Source of the DNA: Candidatus Gottesmanbacteria bacterium
GTDB taxonomy: Bacteria; Patescibacteriota; Microgenomatia; UBA10105; UBA927
Assembly: GCA_903821745.1 (NCBI GenBank)
Contig: CAIJMI010000001.1
Location: 1 to 36,407, forward strand
DNA length: 36,407 nt
Direction: 5' to 3'
Part shown: piece after piece, positions 20,197 through 28,408 of the stretch
Layout: each line of letters opens with the position of its first letter
How positions within the stretch are numbered: the first letter of the stretch is position 1
The notes under the pieces: generated by a model
The model's input: the letters and a program-made list of their open reading frames with translations, nothing else
Database searches by the model: none
Told to the model about the DNA's origin: nothing
Position numbers and translations under genes: made by a program

Positions 20197-20355
20197 ATGA
20201 AACAAAAGGATGATCAACTTTCCATATTATTTCCCCTGTTTGCAATCGGTACACTGATTATTTTATCTATCTGCGTGTTTGCCAGTTATCAAAATACCAG
20301 CCGCATGCAGCCCACGGTCATCATCCCGGGCGGCACAACGTATATCGGAAAATAA
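20197..20355 (+). CDS. 52-aa single-TM microprotein absent from the ORF track
   Basis: MKQKDDQLSILFPLFAIGTLIILSICVFASYQNTSRMQPTVIIPGGTTYIGK*; TAA one base before the ATG of the next gene (20357). Confidence 0.65.
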   Translation: MKQKDDQLSILFPLFAIGTLIILSICVFASYQNTSRMQPTVIIPGGTTYIGK

Positions 20356-20356
20356 T

Positions 20357-22222
20357 ATGGATACACTGATGCACAAACGTTGGTTTCTTCCCTTTCTCTT
20401 TGCAGCAGCCTTTTTATTTCGTATGTGTTTTGTCCCCAATCCCGGATTTGAAGCGGATATGTCCTTTTGGAAATCCTGGGGACTGGCGCCATTTGATTTC
20501 GGACTGATCAAAGGGTTGTCACTCACCAACAACAATTACCCGACTCCCTTTGGCTATATTCTGTGGGTGGTTACGGCAATCTATAGTTTGTTTCAAAATC
20601 CGCATATCTACGAAGAATTTTGGGCAAACACCAACCTTCTGTTTTTAACCATCATGAAGTTACCTGCCATCCTTGCTGATCTTGGTATTGGTGCATGTAT
20701 CTTATGGTTTTCCAAACGCGTGTTTGCAAAACAAGAAACAACACAAAAAACTGGAGCATATCTTGGAATCATCCTGATGCTTTTGTATCTTTTTAATCCG
20801 GTATCCATTCTTGACAGTGCAGTCTGGGGACAAGTCGATGCATTGGGGGTGCTGTTGTTTTTAGGCGCATTTATGCTGGTTCTAAAAAAGAAACCGTTTC
20901 TCGCAGGCCTGGTGTACATGATTGCGATGATGACAAAACTCCAAAACATGATTTACGGTCCACTCTTTTTCCTCTTTATTTGGCAGTTAACCGGAATTGT
21001 TGGACTGATACAAGCACTTGCAGGATCTGCACTGGCATTTTTTGGACTGAATGTTGAGTTCCTGCGGACAAAAAATATGAAGCTTGTCATAGATTCTCTC
21101 ACCGGAAACTATGACTATTTCCCCTATCTGTCGCTCAATGCCTATAATCTCTGGTGGATTGTTGCGAAAGGATTTGGCATGCAGATATCAGACAAAGTGC
21201 TGGCCATTGGGATTGTCAAGGCAAAAACCATCGGTCTTTTTCTGTTCAGCAGTTTCTATTTATTGGCAACAGGCACGATGGTAGTAAAAAATTACCATCA
21301 GGTTGATGACAAACAACACACCTCAACAATCTTCACCTTTTTGACCTGTCTTATTATTGCCGCATCTGCGTTCTTTTTATTCCAAACTGAGTCCCATGAC
21401 CGATATGCATTTCCTATCACCGTATTTTTACTGTTCTGGATACCGATGTACATCAAAATGCGAACAACCGTGAAAGAACGCCAATTATTCTGGAAGACTC
21501 CGGCGTTCCAAAATACGATAATTGGATACATTATTTTCTCTGGCCTGTATTTTCTCAATATGCATACTGCACTCATTGAGAACTATCCAAAAAATGGGTT
21601 GGCATTCCTTTCCCTTATCAACCAACCGTTTTTTACCATTCTCCTTTCTTACTATTTGCTCACCTGTTTTGTTCTCTTCTTCCTGGCAAACAAAAAAGAT
21701 CTGCCAAAACAGATTATTGCTCTTTGTGTCGCCTGTTTCTTTGCTGCGATACTTACCAGCAATATCCCGCTGATGAAAAAACAGGGCATCTCGCTTACCA
21801 AGCTCACCCCAACAACATACAAACAACAATACGGTCAACTTTCCATCAACATGCCAACCAATGCAAAACAGTCGGATTCAAAAACATGGGATAGATTATC
21901 TGTGCAATATGTTTTCTACACCAAAGGCTTGGGCACCCATGCCAACAGTACGATTGTCTACGATCTGGCCAAACGGTTTTCCCGATTTTCAACGGATATT
22001 GGTGTCGATACCGAAGCAGGGCCACAGGCAAGTGTTATGTTTGAAATCTATGGAAATGATAGACTATTATTCCGGTCTCCCCTAATGAAACGCTATGACT
22101 ATCCCAAACATGCTGAAGTCAATGTAACGGGCGTTTCAACGCTCATGCTCGTTGTCACCGATGGAGGAAACGGAAATATTGACGATCACGCAGATTGGTT
22201 AAACCCAACATTGTGGCCATAA
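20357..22222 (+). CDS. GT-C-type membrane glycosyltransferase with C-terminal NPCBM-like domain
   Basis: Start moved to MDTLMHKRWFLPFLF. Polytopic core, then C-terminal KGLGTHANSTIVYDLAKRFSRFSTDIGVDTEAGPQASVMFEIYGNDRLLFRSPLM...VNVTGVSTLMLVVTDGGNGNIDDHADWLNPTL, matching the remembered NPCBM pattern. Confidence 0.82.
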   Translation: MDTLMHKRWFLPFLFAAAFLFRMCFVPNPGFEADMSFWKSWGLAPFDFGLIKGLSLTNNNYPTPFGYILWVVTAIYSLFQNPHIYEEFWANTNLLFLTIMKLPAILADLGIGACILWFSKRVFAKQETTQKTGAYLGIILMLLYLFNPVSILDSAVWGQVDALGVLLFLGAFMLVLKKKPFLAGLVYMIAMMTKLQNMIYGPLFFLFIWQLTGIVGLIQALAGSALAFFGLNVEFLRTKNMKLVIDSLTGNYDYFPYLSLNAYNLWWIVAKGFGMQISDKVLAIGIVKAKTIGLFLFSSFYLLATGTMVVKNYHQVDDKQHTSTIFTFLTCLIIAASAFFLFQTESHDRYAFPITVFLLFWIPMYIKMRTTVKERQLFWKTPAFQNTIIGYIIFSGLYFLNMHTALIENYPKNGLAFLSLINQPFFTILLSYYLLTCFVLFFLANKKDLPKQIIALCVACFFAAILTSNIPLMKKQGISLTKLTPTTYKQQYGQLSINMPTNAKQSDSKTWDRLSVQYVFYTKGLGTHANSTIVYDLAKRFSRFSTDIGVDTEAGPQASVMFEIYGNDRLLFRSPLMKRYDYPKHAEVNVTGVSTLMLVVTDGGNGNIDDHADWLNPTLWP

Positions 22223-22227
22223 CACCT

Positions 22228-24561
22228 ATGAACATACAAAACAATAAATGGGTCGGTATTACACTGCTTATTGGCACCCTTGTGTTTAATTTCTGGCTCT
22301 ATCGGCTTGAACCGACCGCAAAAATAGATCCCAATGACAATGCATTTCAATATGCACTCATTGACCGGACCAATACCATCTGGGACTATGCAGACAAAAC
22401 GTGCAGCAACAATATCATTTGTCATGTTTCGCTGTTAACAGATCATTGGGTACCCAATTGGGCTCAGGGATACAATCTCCCTTACTATTATTCCCACATC
22501 CCGCAAATGCTCATTGTCGGATCATACCGGCTTTTCCATCTTCCCATATCGCTCTTTCAGTATTATCACCTTATTATTTACTGCTTCCTCTGTTTGTTTC
22601 CCCTTTCCTTGTTTCTTGCCTTCCGTATTTTAAAATTTCCCTGGTTAACAGCTGGCATTGCGGCACTTTTGGCATCCCACATTTCAACCGATGGACTGTA
22701 CGGCATTGATCAAACATCCTTTTTATGGCGCGGTTGGGGGCTGTCTTCCCAACTGTTTGCACTCTTGTGGTTTACCCTAACGATTGCCTATGCGATTCGT
22801 TTCGTCACGGATGACAACAAAAAAGGAAAACAGATGTGGCCGCTTTTGTTCAGTATTCTTTTTCTTGTCTTCACAACCGCTGGTCACCTCGGTATCGGTA
22901 TGATGGCATTTATGGCAATTGGCGTGATCTGTCTTGCTCCGGCAATAACAAACGTATTCACCCAAGAGCCGATCAAACAAATACGGCAGCAGGCATGGAT
23001 GGGAATCAAACAACTTATGACGATTGCAGTTCCTGCCATTGTCCTTTTGAGTTATTGGATCGTTCCTGCATTCATGAAGAACGATTTCCATAATATTTCC
23101 GTCTGGGACCCAGTGTGGAAATTTAATTCATTTGGCGCAATTGAAGTCATCACGAAACTGGTAAACGGCGAACTGTTTGACTTTGGAAGATTCCCTGTCT
23201 TTACATTTCTTGTTCTTATCGGCCTTATCGCCTGTTTTGTTGACAAAAAAGCAAAACTGGAAGAACAAAAAACAACCAAGATCCTTCCTTTGGTGTTTCT
23301 CTTTTTCCTTATTATCTTTTTTGGAAAAACCACATTTGGCAGTCTATTAACTATCATCCCTGGTATGAGCGAATTTCATGGTCATAGGTTTATCGTTGGC
23401 CTCCATCTTGCAGGACTTTTCCTCGCCCCCATCGGCATTGCCTGGATCATCAAACAAATAGGAACATTGGGAAAAACACCTATGCAAATCTTGATCACAC
23501 AGGCAATTATTCCAGCCATCATCATCGTTAGTTGTTGTCTTTCCTTGTTTCCAAAAACCGTTGAATATGCCGCGTACAACAATACGCTCATTCTCCAGGG
23601 AAATACCAATTACGAAAAAATTGATGCAAATACCAAGTTGCTTTTTGAAATCCTAAACGATCTTGAAAAAACACGTCCAGGCCGTGTGTATGCGCTTCGC
23701 GGCAATGAAGGAAAAGATTTCCGCATTGCATCAACTGCCTATTACATGCACCTTTCCACGTATGGTATTCCGACCGTATTGTGGCTTCCGGAAACGTGGT
23801 CTTTGAATTCCGATACCGAACAGTTTTTCTCTGAAGACAACGCGTCCCATTACATGCTCTACAATATTGCCTATGTTGTTGCGCCACCTTCAAAAAAACC
23901 ACAAGCATTCTGGACGCTCATCAAAGAGAATTCAGAGTGGATTCTCTACGAGGTTAAAACAGAGGGATATATTGGAGTGGGCACAGCCCCCTCCATTATT
24001 GCCACAAAGAAAACATCTCTCGTAAACATCGTCCATCTTTGGATTCAATCAGCCGTTGAAAAACTGCTGATCTATCCAGAAGTGCGACTGACAAAAGCAA
24101 ATCTCCAGGATGAATCGTTACCGCGGTTTACCATGACGGATGAAGTCACCTACAAAACCATGGATGATATTTCCCATAACCTATTTGCAGAGCCGCCCAT
24201 GTATGCATCCCCTGCTGCAACGCCCTTACCCATCACCATGCTTTCCCAGTCCGAAGATACGGATATGGTATTTCATGCAACAGTGAAAGTTACAAAAGAC
24301 TGTCCAACGTGCGTTGTGGTGTTGAAAGAAACCTATCACCCAAATTGGCAAGTTACGGTCAACGGCAAAAAAGAAAAACTGATTTCCGTGTTTCCATTAT
24401 TTAGTGCCCTCCGGTTGGAAACACCGGGAACGTATGACATTGTTTTTTCCTATACCCCATCCCCGGTTAAAAAAATACTGTTTGTGGGGGCGATAGTGGT
24501 GAGTATCGCTTTTGTCATCGTTTTGATTTTTCCCAATCTACGGCGCTTTCTTTTCTCTTGA
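22228..24561 (+). CDS. Large polytopic membrane protein, YfhO-like/6-pyruvoyl-tetrahydropterin-synthase-related type
   Basis: Start MNIQNNKWVGITLLIG; many TMs; C-terminal YfhO-like VVLKETYHPNWQVTVNGKKEKLISVFPLFSALRLETPGTYDIVFSYTP followed by a final TM. Confidence 0.75.
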   Translation: MNIQNNKWVGITLLIGTLVFNFWLYRLEPTAKIDPNDNAFQYALIDRTNTIWDYADKTCSNNIICHVSLLTDHWVPNWAQGYNLPYYYSHIPQMLIVGSYRLFHLPISLFQYYHLIIYCFLCLFPLSLFLAFRILKFPWLTAGIAALLASHISTDGLYGIDQTSFLWRGWGLSSQLFALLWFTLTIAYAIRFVTDDNKKGKQMWPLLFSILFLVFTTAGHLGIGMMAFMAIGVICLAPAITNVFTQEPIKQIRQQAWMGIKQLMTIAVPAIVLLSYWIVPAFMKNDFHNISVWDPVWKFNSFGAIEVITKLVNGELFDFGRFPVFTFLVLIGLIACFVDKKAKLEEQKTTKILPLVFLFFLIIFFGKTTFGSLLTIIPGMSEFHGHRFIVGLHLAGLFLAPIGIAWIIKQIGTLGKTPMQILITQAIIPAIIIVSCCLSLFPKTVEYAAYNNTLILQGNTNYEKIDANTKLLFEILNDLEKTRPGRVYALRGNEGKDFRIASTAYYMHLSTYGIPTVLWLPETWSLNSDTEQFFSEDNASHYMLYNIAYVVAPPSKKPQAFWTLIKENSEWILYEVKTEGYIGVGTAPSIIATKKTSLVNIVHLWIQSAVEKLLIYPEVRLTKANLQDESLPRFTMTDEVTYKTMDDISHNLFAEPPMYASPAATPLPITMLSQSEDTDMVFHATVKVTKDCPTCVVVLKETYHPNWQVTVNGKKEKLISVFPLFSALRLETPGTYDIVFSYTPSPVKKILFVGAIVVSIAFVIVLIFPNLRRFLFS

Positions 24562-24586
24562 CAAGAGGTGTATAACAATCCATTAT
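24558..24586 (+). promoter_or_regulatory. Promoter with perfect -35 TTGACA overlapping the upstream stop codon
   Basis: TTGACA 24558-24563, CATTAT 24581-24586 (17-bp spacer); alternative -10 TATAAG at 24584 with a 20-bp spacer. Confidence 0.5.
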
Positions 24587-24623
24587 AAGGAGAGGGATTG
24601 AGTAATCATTTTATTGTTATTGT

Positions 24624-25145
24624 ATGCCTGCCAAAGCAAAAAATTCTTCATTTATTAATGCAGCCCTTTCCCCACAAGGAATCGTTGTATTATTTTTGAT
24701 TCTTGTTGTTCTTTCTGCCGGCTCCTATTTTTATGCCAGACGGAATACCTATAGAAATAATCTCTCGCAAAAACCAACCATTACCCCAACCCCCACTCCC
24801 CGACCAGTACAACATGGGAATGGAAGCTTCTCGGTAAGTTCCAACAAAACAGGACCAAAAATGACGTTACTTGAATTAAAACCATACGATCCGGCAAATG
24901 GTGCGACGATGACACTTCGTATAACTGCAACAAATACTGTACCAATAACGTCAATCATCGCTACAATGAAAACAGATCACAAAACCAGTACTCCCATTAT
25001 TTTTTCTGTTGTTGAAGGAACATCAACCCAGGGAATTTGGGAAGGAACATGGGCGGTTGACGACACCTATTTATACGAATATACGCTTGTCATTACAGAA
25101 ACAAGTTCTAATGGAGAATTTACTAATACATTAGGACTACGCTAA
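24624..25145 (+). CDS. Membrane-anchored extracellular protein, Ig-like C-terminus
   Basis: N-terminal TM (GIVVLFLILVVLSAGSYFYA), TPTPTPRP linker, beta-rich domain; TAA TAA tandem stop. Confidence 0.7.
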   Translation: MPAKAKNSSFINAALSPQGIVVLFLILVVLSAGSYFYARRNTYRNNLSQKPTITPTPTPRPVQHGNGSFSVSSNKTGPKMTLLELKPYDPANGATMTLRITATNTVPITSIIATMKTDHKTSTPIIFSVVEGTSTQGIWEGTWAVDDTYLYEYTLVITETSSNGEFTNTLGLR

Positions 25146-25156
25146 TAAGGGAAAAT

Positions 25157-26113
25157 ATGCGTCACATACGTTTACTTTTGTTTGGAGTAACAGCAATTTT
25201 CATACTGTATTCATTTCCCTTTTCTGTGTTGGCTGTAACCTATTGTTCACAAGCACCATTAACTGGTGACTATACCATTTCAGGAGCATGCACAATAAAT
25301 ACAACGGTCGAGGGTGCTCAAGGAGGGGACATTATCATCGCCTCAGGGGCTACCGTCACATTACTTGCTGATCAAACTCTTGTATACAATACTGGAAAAA
25401 AAATAACAATTACTAACACCGCAATTGTCAATTTAAACAATACAGCAGGCCATGCTTCAAAACTGACACAAGGAACTATTTGTATCACCGATGCTGATAG
25501 CGATTTACATCCCCTAACAGTTGATGGAAACAATCAATCCTACACAACGACAACATGTCCAGCTGGTACGATTGCTCGAACTGCAGGACAAACAGCTGAC
25601 TGTAATGACAACGACCCTGCGACGTATGCAAATGTGCTTTGTTATGCTGATGTCGATGGAGACCATGCATCAGGTGGGGGCAATAATTATTCAACAACGT
25701 CACATTCTGTATGTGCTGGAACCTGTGCATCTGTCGGTGAATCAGCAAACGCTGGTACTGATTGTTGCGATTCCGACGCAAATGCATATTTAGGACAGAC
25801 ACTCTACTTTACCTCAGCAGATGCATGCGGAAACTATAATTATGATTGTGATGCAAGCAATTTAGAAACACTGGACACAACCGGTATCCAGGGATCAACC
25901 TATGCTTGTGTAAATCCGTGTGTTGGCTGCAGCCTCAACTACGGAGCAACAGCAGGATGGCTCACCGCTCCTCCTGCAACCTGCGGCGGGACAGGAACCT
26001 TAAACAGCATGACTGGCGCATATGTCTCCTATACAGGGAGCGAATGCTACACCGTTGCTTCCTGCGCGAATCTTATAACTTCAAATGCATCAGCTCAGAG
26101 AGGCTGTCATTGA
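25157..26113 (+). CDS. Secreted Cys-rich protein with MopE-like metal-binding motif
   Basis: Signal peptide MRHIRLLLFGVTAIFILYSFPFSVLAV; ADCNDNDPATY, DADSD and DVDGD motifs; many cysteines; AAGGGA SD-like upstream. Confidence 0.75.
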   Translation: MRHIRLLLFGVTAIFILYSFPFSVLAVTYCSQAPLTGDYTISGACTINTTVEGAQGGDIIIASGATVTLLADQTLVYNTGKKITITNTAIVNLNNTAGHASKLTQGTICITDADSDLHPLTVDGNNQSYTTTTCPAGTIARTAGQTADCNDNDPATYANVLCYADVDGDHASGGGNNYSTTSHSVCAGTCASVGESANAGTDCCDSDANAYLGQTLYFTSADACGNYNYDCDASNLETLDTTGIQGSTYACVNPCVGCSLNYGATAGWLTAPPATCGGTGTLNSMTGAYVSYTGSECYTVASCANLITSNASAQRGCH

Positions 26114-26117
26114 TGAA

Positions 26118-28148
26118 ATGAAATATATATTCTTTTTTCTGGGAAGCATACTTTTTTCACTTTTTTTTGGTGAGGCAAAACAAGGAATTATTGAATTGGT
26201 CTGGGTCATAGTGACACTCATGTTTTTCTTGTTTCACTCCATAACCGCATTCCGAAAAAAACAGCCACTGCGCATCCCAAATACCTGGAGTTTCTTGTTT
26301 CTTGCTGCACTCATATCGCTTCTTATTTCAACAATCTATTCCGCAAGCATCGCCTATTCTCTGTCGTTCATCCTCCGTACCATAACTGCATGGTGTCTGT
26401 TTGTGCTTGTGTATGCTGTTTCCAAAAAACCTACATCAGTCAGTACCTATGCACGAGGATTATTCTGGTTGGGTACTGGGATTGCACTTGGTTCCATCCT
26501 CTTCCGATTCTTGCCAACCCTAGCTCATGCATTTCCTGCAATGAATCTTATTTTCTCTCATACAGGACACAATCAGGGGGTATATCTGCTAGTTACCCTG
26601 TTTCCCATTGCACTCCACTATGCCGAACACCGCAACATAGGAATCATACGCGCAATTGCCTACATCCTCTTTCCACTTGCCATTATGCTCTGTTTTTCAC
26701 GAGGTGCGCTCCTCATTACCGGGATCTATCTCCTCTTGGTAGGACCAAAAAAACATCCTGCAATTCGTATGATCATCGGTATGTGTGTCGGTGCAGTATT
26801 TCTGCTCTTTTGCACGTCATTTCTTCCACAAACAACGCAAGAGCTCATCAAAAAACTTCCTGTTGAACAGATGCAATTTTTAAAGAGTAAACCAACTGGA
26901 GAGGCAAGATTTTCAAATTGGAAGCAGGCAATCATCGGCTTTGCTGCACATCCGCTCATTGGCACCGGACCAAATACCTATATATTAACTTCCATGCAGT
27001 ATCATCAAACCCCCATTGATGGCGCATCACTTGCACATAATTGGTATCTCCAAACCCTCTCAGAAGTCGGTATTATCGGAAGTATTCCCATTGCTTTTAT
27101 TCTTTTTTTTGTTATCCGCACATTGTGGCACAAAAGAAAAGAACAGAAACATGACAACAAAGCTTCCTGGATGACGGTCGGCCTGATTGATTCTGTATTT
27201 GTTGCGCTTGTCTATAGTTGTATTGAATATAACCTGGATTATTTCACGCTCTGGATTTTACTCTGGAGTACCATAGGACTGCTGCTCCAGCAGAACAAAG
27301 AAACAAAACATACCGGTATTGCTGGAGGAATAACGCTCATATGTATATGTGTACTAAGCATATATGCGGGAACTAACTGGTATGCAAATACGCGTCTTGC
27401 GACCATTGAAACTGCAACCCAACGCTTTTTTTTCCAAGCGTATAACCTCAATCAAGCAGAACGATATATTGAATATAAAAACAGCATCAACCAGCCGCTC
27501 ACCCAACTGGAAAAAACAATTATCCTAACCTTGTACCGGAAACAACCGGATGTACTCATCACGCTCGCAAATGCTGCACACATCATTGCGCCCGAAGAGC
27601 GAAAACAATGGTATGAAACCGCAATTTCATTCAATCCGCTCAATGCGTACTACTATCAGACCTATGTAACATTCCTTTATGAACAGAAAAATCCGACGGA
27701 AATGCAGGCAGTGTTTACACTGTTTATCAATAACGCGTACCACATGACAAATCCTGCTCCGTCAAGTCCAATTGTCTTTGATCCAACCATCATTTTATAT
27801 CTCACTCCGGATCTTTTTTCACAATTTTCAGGGACCGCGTCTTTTTCGGAAGTTGCATCCAAAACCCTCTATGCAATTGGTCTTGCAAGCCTCTCTACTG
27901 CCCCGACAATGACCGAAAACCTGTGGACACTTGCGAAGGACATTTCTCCAGGATGGGGACTCTTTCACTTGGAACTTTCCTCCTATTATCTATATATCGG
28001 ACACGACAAACTGCATGCACAACAACTCCTCTTTGCATGTCTGCACATCGAATCTCCTGCCAAAGCATGCCAGGAAGCGTTAACGGTATTTCCAAATCTA
28101 GAACAACCGGGGTATTTTCAGGAACATATCAACGCAATTCCAAAATAG
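26118..28148 (+). CDS. O-antigen ligase/Wzy-like polytopic membrane protein
   Basis: MKYIFFFLGSILFSLFF... with FSRGALLITGIYLLL, GEARFSNWKQAIIGFAAHPLIGTGPNTY, LAHNWYLQTLSEVGIIGSIPI; start moved to 26118; TAG TAA tandem stop. Confidence 0.9.
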   Translation: MKYIFFFLGSILFSLFFGEAKQGIIELVWVIVTLMFFLFHSITAFRKKQPLRIPNTWSFLFLAALISLLISTIYSASIAYSLSFILRTITAWCLFVLVYAVSKKPTSVSTYARGLFWLGTGIALGSILFRFLPTLAHAFPAMNLIFSHTGHNQGVYLLVTLFPIALHYAEHRNIGIIRAIAYILFPLAIMLCFSRGALLITGIYLLLVGPKKHPAIRMIIGMCVGAVFLLFCTSFLPQTTQELIKKLPVEQMQFLKSKPTGEARFSNWKQAIIGFAAHPLIGTGPNTYILTSMQYHQTPIDGASLAHNWYLQTLSEVGIIGSIPIAFILFFVIRTLWHKRKEQKHDNKASWMTVGLIDSVFVALVYSCIEYNLDYFTLWILLWSTIGLLLQQNKETKHTGIAGGITLICICVLSIYAGTNWYANTRLATIETATQRFFFQAYNLNQAERYIEYKNSINQPLTQLEKTIILTLYRKQPDVLITLANAAHIIAPEERKQWYETAISFNPLNAYYYQTYVTFLYEQKNPTEMQAVFTLFINNAYHMTNPAPSSPIVFDPTIILYLTPDLFSQFSGTASFSEVASKTLYAIGLASLSTAPTMTENLWTLAKDISPGWGLFHLELSSYYLYIGHDKLHAQQLLFACLHIESPAKACQEALTVFPNLEQPGYFQEHINAIPK

Positions 28149-28194
28149 TAACAAAGCATTGACGGCAAAGTAGATTCAAAAGAGAGTTAAGTGA

Positions 28195-28408
28195 CCCAAC
28201 CGATACAAACGCAACACTACCAATGCCGCTATAGAATGCTATTCTGTTCCCTACCATCTTTCCATTCCTGCATACGCTGCGACCAGAAAACAATATGAGG
28301 AAATGGTCATAGATAATCTTCCCCGTCCTAGGTGAACAAGAGGAAGCAATCTTCAACCAGTGGTGGTATTAACCAAAAGGAACCAGATTCTTTGTATATC
28401 CTCTCTAA
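28195..28408 (+). pseudogene. Possible degraded coding remnant
   Basis: PNRYKRNTTNAAIECYSVPYHLSIPAYAATRKQYEEMVIDNLPRPR* (28195-28335), then in another frame EQEEAIFNQWWY*PKGTRFFVYPL* (28334-28408). Confidence 0.3.

Noticed and set aside
22195-22227. Upstream start for the 788-aa ORF
   Set aside because: It overlaps the preceding gene; ATG 22228 leads directly into the first TM segment.
28405-28407. Programmed read-through of the giant gene's TAG
   Set aside because: The extension would be only about 11 codons (RGYTKNLVPFG) before TAA and has no evident function.
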